Below, one piece after another: positions 26,657-34,405 of a DNA stretch of 60,327 bases. Each line of letters begins with the position of its first letter. Positions within the stretch are counted from its first letter, which is position 1. The DNA is from RGIG5612 sp045546255. GTDB taxonomy: Bacteria > Bacillota > Clostridia > Lachnospirales > Lachnospiraceae. The position numbers and the translations under genes were made by a program. The notes below the pieces were generated by a model, which searched no databases, was not told the DNA's origin, and saw nothing but the letters and a program-made list of their open reading frames with translations. Location of the stretch: NCBI GenBank assembly GCA_045546255.1, contig JAZQCK010000020.1, forward strand, positions 1 to 60,327, written 5' to 3'.

Positions 26657-28345
26657 TTAAGTTGTCTTTTTTATACTTTCTGCTCCGGCAGCTCCGATCA
26701 TCAGCGGAAGCGCTGCCACAGCAGGTAATATATATCGAATATGTTCATTTACCGGCGATGCGATCGCCATCAGGATCAATAGGAACGCCGGAACTACCAG
26801 CGCAATCAGTCGGTTCTTTCTCTTGGCATAATAAAGCGTCACAGCCAGCAGGATCAGGAAGTAAAAACCGCATTTGGAAAACAGGTCCAGCACCGGAATC
26901 TTCTGCCAGAAGAAATACCAGTTCTTAAGAACTTCCTGCGCCGGAGCCAGCGATGCCGGGCTTTTAGGAATCAGGTCTTTAGAAAGCGTTCCTCCGGACG
27001 CATCCACGATATTTTTAACAGCCAGCTCGTCCGGTCCGAACTGAACCGTCGTTCCTGCTCCGCCCTTTTGGTTTTTGATCACCGGAGTGATGGAATAATA
27101 TCCATAGGTCTGGGCGATGGCTGCCTCAAAGTAAGTCCCCGGATGCTTTTTCAGCATAGAGAGCCATCCGGAAAAATAGTCTTTCAAAAGCTCCTTTTCC
27201 TGATCGGATGCCCACCAGTGGTATCTCGCTTTCACAGGATCCGATGACATCGGATAATACAGTTTTCCAAGTTCTTTATAATCATCCAGCCCGAAGCAGG
27301 TCTCGACCAACTGCTGCTCTTCTTCGCTCATGTCCTCCGCATGGTCCCTGACATAGCGCGCAGTCTGCTGGAACGGAAGGGAGAGCATCTCTCCAGTCTC
27401 GGTTCCGGTATGATAGACCTGTTTTGTGACGGAATTGAAAACAAGGGTCAAAACAAACGCTGCTGCGGCACTGATCACAAGCCATCTCTTAACCTGCTTT
27501 CCTTTCCAAAGCAGGAAGAAGAACACAACCACCGTCGGAAGCAAAATATAAAGGATCGCGTTCCGGTAAAGGCAAAGAAGCAGGATCAGTAGTCCATAGG
27601 AAATCCAGTTCCACGCAGTAAAACTGCTTCCCTTATCCAGTAAAAGTTTTGCACTCAGCACCAGGAAGAAAACAAAAAGACCCGTAAACAAGGTATCCTT
27701 CGTTCCGCACTGCATTGCGCCTCCCCAGAGAGGCACGATCCCGAAATAACAAAGCGTAAAGATCAGCCAGCCTTTTTTCATTCCCCGTTTGGCAAGGAAG
27801 GAGATCATACAGGAAAAACTCAGGATGCAAACAGCGCTCTGCAGCAGGATATAAAGAAAGATCCCTAAATTTAAGCCTCCGGTGAGTAAAAGCCCCAGCC
27901 TCGAGCAAAGTCCGATCACATAGGTCGCAAAGATCGGATGATGCGCATTGATCGCCATGAAGCCGTCCGCCTGAACGGTCTGATACATCATGTCATAGAT
28001 CGCTGATCCCGGATAGAAAATGATGATCCAGGGAAGGTATAAGATACACAGTACGATCACTGACAGCAGGAAGGGATGCCGCTCGATCAAAGAAGACTTC
28101 GGATTTTGCGTCGTTTTCATTACAATCTTCGGCTGAGTTAAAAACTGGATCAGCCGGAAGAAGAGATAGATCAATGCGGCACACACAAGCCATAATGCAA
28201 GGAACAGCATGACAGTACCGAATGACTTCACCCAGAATCCAAGCGAATCCTTGTAGTATAGCGAAAGTGCCAGCACTTCAAAAAATCCAAGAAGGATGGA
28301 CGCGATCAATTCACCGATGTGGTTTTTGAAAACCTCTTTTTTCAT
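26657..28345 (-). CDS. DUF6020-like large membrane protein
   Basis: This 562-residue protein has about twelve hydrophobic helices and one long external loop of roughly 150 residues in the second half. After the third helix there is IIFYPGSAIYDMMYQ (near residue 110) and an NAHHP motif (near 133), which I associate with the DUF6020 family of Gram-positive surface-polysaccharide loci. Function is not known; the fold hints at a GT-C-like transferase or polymerase. It lies between two carrier-protein genes (gaps of 15 and 16 bases), so it is part of the acylation half of the operon. Confidence 0.65.
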   Translation of the reverse strand: MKKEVFKNHIGELIASILLGFFEVLALSLYYKDSLGFWVKSFGTVMLFLALWLVCAALIYLFFRLIQFLTQPKIVMKTTQNPKSSLIERHPFLLSVIVLCILYLPWIIIFYPGSAIYDMMYQTVQADGFMAINAHHPIFATYVIGLCSRLGLLLTGGLNLGIFLYILLQSAVCILSFSCMISFLAKRGMKKGWLIFTLCYFGIVPLWGGAMQCGTKDTLFTGLFVFFLVLSAKLLLDKGSSFTAWNWISYGLLILLLCLYRNAILYILLPTVVVFFFLLWKGKQVKRWLVISAAAAFVLTLVFNSVTKQVYHTGTETGEMLSLPFQQTARYVRDHAEDMSEEEQQLVETCFGLDDYKELGKLYYPMSSDPVKARYHWWASDQEKELLKDYFSGWLSMLKKHPGTYFEAAIAQTYGYYSITPVIKNQKGGAGTTVQFGPDELAVKNIVDASGGTLSKDLIPKSPASLAPAQEVLKNWYFFWQKIPVLDLFSKCGFYFLILLAVTLYYAKRKNRLIALVVPAFLLILMAIASPVNEHIRYILPAVAALPLMIGAAGAESIKKTT

Positions 28346-28361
28346 GCACAGCTGCCGGGGG

Positions 28362-28610
28362 TTAATCCAGCTTTGTTCCTCTTGCTTTGATGATCTCTAC
28401 CATTTCGCCGACATCTTTCATTCCGGTTACTTCATCCATAGAAAACTTCAGCCCGAAAGCCTTTTCAATCGCAACGACCAGATTGATATGCTCTAAGCTG
28501 TCCCAATCCTCGATCGAATCGGAATTCGTTTCCGGAGTGACAACGATATCTTCATCATCAAAAATATCCTGAAAAATCTCGTTCAATGTGTTATAGATCT
28601 TTTCTTCCAT
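28362..28610 (-). CDS. acyl carrier protein paired with FkbH-like protein
   Basis: This 82-residue carrier protein has the canonical site EDWDSLEHINL with S38 as the phosphopantetheine attachment residue, followed by VVAIEKAFG. The gene lies 20 bases downstream of the FkbH-like gene. FkbH-type enzymes work with a dedicated carrier protein, so this is its obvious partner and probably carries a glyceryl group. An AAAGGAT ribosome site lies 11 bases before the ATG. It differs from the carrier at 26417 by having the standard Asp before the serine. Confidence 0.9.
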   Translation of the reverse strand: MEEKIYNTLNEIFQDIFDDEDIVVTPETNSDSIEDWDSLEHINLVVAIEKAFGLKFSMDEVTGMKDVGEMVEIIKARGTKLD

Positions 28611-28630
28611 GATCTGTTTTATCCTTTCTG

Positions 28631-30415
28631 TCAGTTAATCTTGATCACCTTGCACTGCGGCTTGTAGGAGGCCACATCCAAGGTCCAGATATCCCCGTTT
28701 TTCGTAAATCCAAGGTCCGTATAAAGCTCTGCGACCATGCCGTTTTTCTTTGTCGGAAGGTAGTGTCCGATCAATGTAGTGACGCCTTTTTCCGCTGCCT
28801 TTTTTACCAGGACATCCAGCATGGCAAATTCCATATCGCGTTTTAAAACACGGCAGCTCATCAGGTTCAGCCGGATATGAGCTTCTTTCCCGAGCGTGTC
28901 CATGACCTGCGGTTTAATCTCTGCTGCCTCAACAGCAACGACGCCATTATCACCGAAGCGGTCTTCCAGTTTTCCGTATAAAGTGATCCAATTATCCGAC
29001 TCCGCCATCTCCTCGATATCAGAGACACTGCAGCGGAGCGTCGTGAGGTTGAACTGGTTGCTTTTATTGGTAAGCTGTGAGATCCTTGGAATATAGTCTT
29101 TATTAAAAGCAGCGATTTCCGCTGTCATTTCCAGGCTCTTCAGGTAGTCCTCGTAATCTTCAAAACTGGCCTCCAGCTTTGACCGCTCTGCATTTGCTTT
29201 ATACATCTCATTTCTGGATGCATCGTCAGCAGAAATGTTCGTCGCTTCAAAAAAGCCGGAACGGTCAAGAACGCGGATATAATCCTCCGGCTCTCCAATC
29301 TCCGGAACAGCGATTCCTGCGATCTGTTCCGAGACAATATGGCGCTCTGCAGGGTTGTCATCAACAAAGACAAAGGAATCTGCTCCCAGGTTTAACTCTT
29401 TGGCGATCTGCGCTACATTCCTGTCTTTCGGATCCCAGTTTGCTTTGATACAGATAAAATCATCCGGAGTCAGCGCACTGCCTTTCGCATTCAATCCTGC
29501 GATCGCATTTTCATATTCATTCTTCGAATCAATATTTAAAAGGATTCCTAAATCTTTCTGTGCCTTCAAATACTCCTGGAAGGAAAGGAAAGTCTCTCCC
29601 CTTGCAGTCTCAGTTCCAATCTGAAGATTCTCCGGTCCGTCGTCTCCGACGATCCCTCCCCAGAGCGTATTGTCCAGATCCAGGACCAGCGCCTTCTTGT
29701 TCTTTCCGTAAAGCGACTTGATGATATTGGATACCGAAAAAGCCAGCTCCGGGATCAACGGTACAGCCGGACAGTATTTGTACATATTCCAGTAAAACGG
29801 ATCACACCATTTTGTAAGCCCTAAATAGCCTGAAAGATAATTCACATCGTGAATAAAAAAGTTCTGAGCCCCTCTGGCATATTCTGCAAAGCGAGCATTC
29901 AGGCGATTGATAAAAGTCACGCGTCCGGTAAGCTCCGTGCTGTCCTTATTTCCAAGGAGCCTCCAATCCGGAAGTTCAAAATTATTCTGAATGATCACGC
30001 AGCCATGAACTTCTTCCAGTTTTTTCCACATGGCCTGAAAGCGTGAGTATTCTGCCTCCAGTTTGGCCTCTGCCTGCTCGGGGCTATCCACAGGCCTTGG
30101 GAAGGTCATGATGTTATGGATACCAGTATGGATAAAAATGATGTCCGGCTGGAAAGAATCCAATTCCGGATTTCCAAACATCGCATCCTCATAGTATTTA
30201 TTGTATTCGCTTTCATAAAAGCGGCCTTCGATTCCCTGGTTTAAGAGAAACAGATCCAGGACCTGAACGACATTCGCAGTCGTTGATCCGCCAAGAACGG
30301 CAATGTTCTTTTTCAGGCGGTTTTCTGCTCCCGGCTCAGCCATTAAAGCACGCCTTAAAGACTTCCTGGTTCTTATGATTTCATCCGAATCAAAGGGGTA
30401 TTCCAACTGTCTCAT
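28631..30415 (-). CDS. HAD-IIIC phosphatase, FkbH-like (glyceryl-carrier protein synthase)
   Basis: This 594-residue protein has the FkbH architecture. The N-terminal SGNH-like domain has GGSTTANVV near residue 42; the HAD domain has LDLDNTLWGG (245-254, nucleophile D246 or D248) and FVDDNPAERH near residue 352; the C-terminal part is acetyltransferase-like. Known FkbH proteins of polyketide pathways take 1,3-bisphosphoglycerate, remove phosphate and leave a glyceryl thioester on a carrier protein. Here no polyketide synthase is present; the neighbours are carrier, MBOAT and SGNH genes. It is the first gene of the 30-kb operon, with an AAGGAAG site before the ATG at 30415. Confidence 0.9.
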   Translation of the reverse strand: MRQLEYPFDSDEIIRTRKSLRRALMAEPGAENRLKKNIAVLGGSTTANVVQVLDLFLLNQGIEGRFYESEYNKYYEDAMFGNPELDSFQPDIIFIHTGIHNIMTFPRPVDSPEQAEAKLEAEYSRFQAMWKKLEEVHGCVIIQNNFELPDWRLLGNKDSTELTGRVTFINRLNARFAEYARGAQNFFIHDVNYLSGYLGLTKWCDPFYWNMYKYCPAVPLIPELAFSVSNIIKSLYGKNKKALVLDLDNTLWGGIVGDDGPENLQIGTETARGETFLSFQEYLKAQKDLGILLNIDSKNEYENAIAGLNAKGSALTPDDFICIKANWDPKDRNVAQIAKELNLGADSFVFVDDNPAERHIVSEQIAGIAVPEIGEPEDYIRVLDRSGFFEATNISADDASRNEMYKANAERSKLEASFEDYEDYLKSLEMTAEIAAFNKDYIPRISQLTNKSNQFNLTTLRCSVSDIEEMAESDNWITLYGKLEDRFGDNGVVAVEAAEIKPQVMDTLGKEAHIRLNLMSCRVLKRDMEFAMLDVLVKKAAEKGVTTLIGHYLPTKKNGMVAELYTDLGFTKNGDIWTLDVASYKPQCKVIKIN

Positions 30416-30477
30416 TTGTCTCTTCCTTTATCTGTGCGCATTTGGATTTATATTATCATAAATATGTGTAAAATACT
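30416..30477 (-). promoter_or_regulatory. probable promoter region of the polysaccharide operon
   Basis: The 62 bases between the mscL terminator and the FkbH-like start are very AT-rich on the minus strand and contain several -10-like words (GATAAT, TATAAA) and a TTTACA. None of the -35 and -10 combinations has ideal 17-base spacing, so the exact promoter is unclear. It must lie here if the operon is not read through from mscL, because a strong hairpin terminator stands immediately upstream. Confidence 0.45.
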
Positions 30478-30511
30478 ATAAAAACTGCCGCTCATCATGC
30501 GGCAGTTTTTG
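30478..30511 (-). terminator. rho-independent terminator of mscL
   Basis: ACTGCCGC at 30484-30491 pairs perfectly with GCGGCAGT at 30499-30506 around a 7-base loop, and T-runs flank it on both strands. On the minus strand it lies about 40 bases after the mscL stop codon, separating mscL from the polysaccharide operon. Confidence 0.9.
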
Positions 30512-30547
30512 TTTAAAAAATAAGTATTCTTCTTGAAAAATGATCTC

Positions 30548-30979
30548 TTATTCTGCTGCTTCTTCTTCCGGAAGATCGGATGTGCAGTGGCAGCATTTTG
30601 TAGCGTCGATCGGAACTTCGCTCTTGCAGAACGGGCAGATCTTGGTGGTCGGAGCTTCTTCCTCTGCCGGCTCATCTTTCTTTCCGAGCTTGCTCATCTT
30701 GTTGATGCTCTTAATGATGCAGAACAGGACGATTGCAAGGATCAGGAAGTTGATGATTGCCATGATGAATGCACCGTATCTGACTTCTGCTCCATTGATA
30801 TTAACAACAAGGGCTGTGAAGTCCATTTTGAAAATGGAACCGATCAACGGGTTAATAATGTCATCGACCAGGGAATTAACGATTGCAGTAAATGCACCAC
30901 CAATGATGATACCAACTGCCATGTCCATAACATTTCCTCTGTTGATGAACTCTTTAAATTCTTTCATAAAAGTTTTCAT
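30548..30979 (-). CDS. mscL: large-conductance mechanosensitive channel with zinc-ribbon tail
   Basis: The start is the ATG at 30979 (MKTFMKEFKEFINRGNV), 8 bases after a perfect GGAGGTG; the open frame reaches 31003 but lacks such a site. The 143-residue protein has the MscL pattern: an amphipathic N-terminus, VMDMAVGIIIGGAFTAIV (first pore helix), then a second helix at about residues 75-95. The channel opens at high membrane tension to release solutes. The C-terminal 30 residues carry CPFC and CCHC, a four-cysteine zinc-ribbon pattern absent from Escherichia coli MscL. It has its own promoter and terminator. Confidence 0.95.
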   Translation of the reverse strand: MKTFMKEFKEFINRGNVMDMAVGIIIGGAFTAIVNSLVDDIINPLIGSIFKMDFTALVVNINGAEVRYGAFIMAIINFLILAIVLFCIIKSINKMSKLGKKDEPAEEEAPTTKICPFCKSEVPIDATKCCHCTSDLPEEEAAE

Positions 30980-31005
30980 ATATTCGCACCTCCATTTATG
31001 CATTT

Positions 31006-31034
31006 ATTGTAAGTCTGAACCTGCGGATATGCAA
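31006..31034 (-). promoter_or_regulatory. mscL promoter
   Basis: On the minus strand TTGCAT (31034-31029) and TACAAT (31011-31006) are separated by exactly 17 bases. The start of transcription would be near 31000, about 20 bases before the start codon, and the GGAGGTG ribosome site lies in between. Confidence 0.75.
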
Positions 31035-31073
31035 CTGAAAATCATTGCTCAGTTTCCGCGCTGCCCGTATCCC

Positions 31074-32498
31074 TTAAGCAGATGGCTTTTCCTTCACAAA
31101 AATTGACTTGAAAACGCCTTTAGTATCCCGGAATTCCGGTTTGTGAAACTCAATGATGATCATGATGATGGCTGTCGCGATCGCAAATGCATCTGCCGTC
31201 GGCTGTGCGACTAAAATGCCGTCAATTCCCCAAAATAGCGGAAAGATCAGCATCAGAGGAATCAGATAGATCACCTGTCTGGTCAAAGACAGAAAAACTC
31301 CTTTCCAGGCTTTTCCGATTGCCGTAAAAAAGTTGGATGAGATCATCTGAATAAAGAACAGACACATGAAGAAATAGAACCTTCGGAAAAACATGCTGCC
31401 GAATTCCACATAAAGCTCGGAACCATTTCCAAACAGCAGCAGGATCTTATCCGGAATCGTCTGGAAGATCGCAAATCCGATCAGGGAAGTGACAAAGGCG
31501 ATCAGCATGGTCCGGTAATATGCCTCCTTGACCCTTGCATAATTTTTCGCACCGTAATTAAAACTGATGATCGGCTGATTACCTTGGGAAAGGCCAATTA
31601 CGATAGAGGCAAAGATGCCGCCGACTTTCGATATAATGCCCGCACAGGCAATCGGGATTTCCTGTCCGTAAATGCTTTGGCCGCCATAATGCTTTAAAGA
31701 GTTATTCAGCAGGATCTGCACAAACATCATGGAAATCTGGTTTGTCATTGGAGCAATGCCCAGCGACGCTGCCTTTCCAAAATACTTAGGCTTTGGAATG
31801 TAGTGTTTCAGCTGAAGATGAAAGGTCTTTCCGTGCAAAACAAACCATAACGCTAAAAAGCCGGCAATGACCTGCCCGATAATAGTTGCCCATGCGGCGC
31901 CGGCCATGCCCCATCTGAGGCCGACTACAAACCAGGCATCGAGCCCGACATTGATAATACCGCCGATGATATTGCAGACCATTGCGAGATTCGGTCTGCC
32001 ATCAGCACGAAGCAAGTGGCTTGCCCCGGTAGAAAAAATGGCAAACGGAAATCCGATCGCGATGACCCTTGTATAATCCATGGCATAAGGAAGGACCGTT
32101 TCCGGAGAGCCGAAGGCTCTTAAGATCGGCTCTAAAAAGATCTCAACGATGATGATCAAAACCACACCGCTGATGATCAGCATAGAAACCGCATTGCCCA
32201 GATAATAAGGGGCCTCTTCTTTTTCTCCTGCACCCAGTTTCAGATTAAAGGAAGCCGCACCACCGATGCCGAACATCAGGCCGAGTGCGACGCAGACGCT
32301 TGTCAGCGGATAGGCAATATTTGTCGCTGCATTTCCAAGCTCTCCAATGACATTGCCGATAAAAAGCTGATCGACAATATTGTAAAAAGATACGATCAGC
32401 ATCGCGATGATGCTCGGGATCGCATACTTCATGATCAGTCGGTTGACCGGCGCTTTTCCAAGCGGATTATCTTTTACTACGTCTTTCATTTCGCTCAT
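31074..32498 (-). CDS. MATE family efflux transporter
   Basis: This 474-residue protein has twelve predicted helices in two similar halves, as in MATE transporters. The first helix region has KYAIPSIIAMLIVSFYNIVDQLFIG, and the second half repeats the pattern with ASLGIAPMTNQISMM. These proteins export cationic drugs or metabolites using sodium or proton gradients; the subgroup looks like the many uncharacterised Clostridia MATEs. It is the last gene of the typA operon, 5 bases after the Sel1-repeat gene. No clear hairpin terminator is visible in the 94-base gap to mscL. Confidence 0.92.
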   Translation of the reverse strand: MSEMKDVVKDNPLGKAPVNRLIMKYAIPSIIAMLIVSFYNIVDQLFIGNVIGELGNAATNIAYPLTSVCVALGLMFGIGGAASFNLKLGAGEKEEAPYYLGNAVSMLIISGVVLIIIVEIFLEPILRAFGSPETVLPYAMDYTRVIAIGFPFAIFSTGASHLLRADGRPNLAMVCNIIGGIINVGLDAWFVVGLRWGMAGAAWATIIGQVIAGFLALWFVLHGKTFHLQLKHYIPKPKYFGKAASLGIAPMTNQISMMFVQILLNNSLKHYGGQSIYGQEIPIACAGIISKVGGIFASIVIGLSQGNQPIISFNYGAKNYARVKEAYYRTMLIAFVTSLIGFAIFQTIPDKILLLFGNGSELYVEFGSMFFRRFYFFMCLFFIQMISSNFFTAIGKAWKGVFLSLTRQVIYLIPLMLIFPLFWGIDGILVAQPTADAFAIATAIIMIIIEFHKPEFRDTKGVFKSIFVKEKPSA

Positions 32499-32503
32499 GA
32501 CAA

Positions 32504-34399
32504 CTACTTACTCTTCTTCACACTGACGGTATACCAGTCTGCTTCGAGTGCTGCAATGACTTCACCGCGTGCATAAAATTCCAGTGCATTGGTATTTTCA
32601 TCTCGACGGAACCCATCACTTAAGAATGGTCCCGCCTTTTCCGGCTGCTTCAGCACGGTGCAATTATCTAAAGTATATTCCATTTCGGATACCAGTCCGC
32701 TCCAGGAAAGTTCCGGATAAGTAACTAAAAGTTTTGGCACAAGATCCGTTTTCAGTTCCTCCGCCGGTTTCTCCAGGTCTGCATAAGGGATCCTAAGCTG
32801 ATTGAAAAAGTCCTTCAGATCGAATTTCTTGATCTTTAAAAGATACTCATTGCTTCCCCGTTTTTTCGTGATTGACACACGGACCGGGTAACGATCTTCA
32901 TACATCTGACTGATATAAATTGGAAAATCTGCTTTAAGTTCCGTCTGCTCTGGATCGATCCCCACTCGTTCACGGATATAATCCAAGGATCGTTCAATCT
33001 TATCTTTTAATTTCTGCTCTACCGGACGATCTGTCAACTCGCGTTTTCCGGCGGCATACTGCGCTTCCAGAAAAAAGCGGTATGCATCCTTCGTCCCCAT
33101 TCCGTAGATCAGCCCTTCCAGACAGCACTCTCCCATATGGAGAGCAAATTCAGCAAAGTGACAATCAAAATATTCCCTGCAAAGGTCATAACTGGAATTG
33201 CGATAACCGTCCACAAGCAGGTTCAGCCCCATGTCCAGATTCTTTACTGTTCCCTGTCCATGGATCAGCATATCAGCTGCCATATAAACCGATTCATCGA
33301 TTCCATCCAATACGCCGTAAGAGAAATACTGAAAGGCCTTGTCGTACTGCGGAATTCCGTTATTAGTATGTCCGTGATAATAAATATATCCAAGCGCATT
33401 TGCTGCATACGCATCGCCTGTCTTGTCATAGAGTTCCTGCATATACATTCTTGCAAGTTCCCAGTTCTGTCTGTATGCAATGCCGCCTTCTAAATATCCC
33501 CAGGCGAGAATGCGGATTGCCTGAACGTCGCCTTCCCGGTAAAGTCTCCTAACAAAATCTCTGTAAAGAGCTAAGGCCTCCGGGGTTGCGCCTTCTAAGT
33601 CTCTCTCTGACTCATAAGCTCCGATCACATGACGCATCTGGGAATTGCTGTATACCCACTTTCCCTGGGATTTCCCGAGGTTCATCTGATACGAGGTGAT
33701 CCGGCTGATAATATCAGCACAGACAGCATAATAGGCGGACTGTTCGAGTTCATCCTGATTCTTTTGATCAAAGTTCCAGTTCGGCTCGTTCTGGAAGCGG
33801 ATCATATACTGTTCACTGTCCTCTTTCGTTCCGAGGCGTTCTTCCAGCCGCCAGTATAGTTTTTCCGTCAATCCGTAAACCGTAGAAAAGATTTCTTTCT
33901 CATCTTTCGGAAAATCTGAAAAGATGTTTTCATCGTATCGTTCTTTGATATTCAAGCTGTCATAAAACACGTTTAAGATCAGCCAGAACCACTGTTTAAA
34001 GACAGGCAGCGGCGCCTTATTTTTATTGATATTGGTAAGGGCCTCTTTGATGTCTTCCACCTTCATGGAATAGCGTCGTTCCGCTTTCAGATTGAACGGT
34101 GGAAAGACCTGCTCTGCAATATCCGAATAGCTCAGCTCTCCGCGAGCCATCCTCCTTAAATCTTTCTGTTTCAGAACATACGGAGGGAGAAGCTCAACAG
34201 CCTCTTCTTCCATGTCAACGATCATCCCCGGCTGGTTTTGGTTCTCGAAGGAAAGGCCTGCTTCACGCTCTGCCTTTTCCATCTCGCTGTAATACAAGAT
34301 AAGACCATACTCTCCGCTTTTTTTACGGCTTGAAACCTTTGCGTACCGGCCTTCGTATTCACCATATTTAATTCTTACCCAATCTCCGAAATTTAACAT
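32504..34399 (-). CDS. hypothetical protein with KOW-like N-terminus and Sel1/TPR-like repeats
   Basis: I do not recognise this 631-residue protein as a named family. Residues 1-30 (GDWVRIKYGEYEGRYAKV) resemble a KOW/SH3-like barrel, as in NusG and ribosomal proteins. The middle, about residues 285-440, has helical repeats of Sel1 type, for example DAYAANALGYIYYHG followed by YDKAFQYFSYG. The N-terminal third is acidic and helix-rich and there is no signal or membrane segment, so it is cytoplasmic. It lies 6 bases after typA with its ribosome site inside the typA end, so the two are coupled; a role in ribosome or protein-complex scaffolding is possible but unproven. Confidence 0.7.
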   Translation of the reverse strand: MLNFGDWVRIKYGEYEGRYAKVSSRKKSGEYGLILYYSEMEKAEREAGLSFENQNQPGMIVDMEEEAVELLPPYVLKQKDLRRMARGELSYSDIAEQVFPPFNLKAERRYSMKVEDIKEALTNINKNKAPLPVFKQWFWLILNVFYDSLNIKERYDENIFSDFPKDEKEIFSTVYGLTEKLYWRLEERLGTKEDSEQYMIRFQNEPNWNFDQKNQDELEQSAYYAVCADIISRITSYQMNLGKSQGKWVYSNSQMRHVIGAYESERDLEGATPEALALYRDFVRRLYREGDVQAIRILAWGYLEGGIAYRQNWELARMYMQELYDKTGDAYAANALGYIYYHGHTNNGIPQYDKAFQYFSYGVLDGIDESVYMAADMLIHGQGTVKNLDMGLNLLVDGYRNSSYDLCREYFDCHFAEFALHMGECCLEGLIYGMGTKDAYRFFLEAQYAAGKRELTDRPVEQKLKDKIERSLDYIRERVGIDPEQTELKADFPIYISQMYEDRYPVRVSITKKRGSNEYLLKIKKFDLKDFFNQLRIPYADLEKPAEELKTDLVPKLLVTYPELSWSGLVSEMEYTLDNCTVLKQPEKAGPFLSDGFRRDENTNALEFYARGEVIAALEADWYTVSVKKSK

Positions 34400-34405
34400 G
34401 TTTTC

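Noticed and set aside
31003..31003. Earlier start for mscL at 31003
   Set aside because: It has no ribosome site and lies in the region of the -10 hexamer. The ATG at 30979 has a perfect GGAGGTG.
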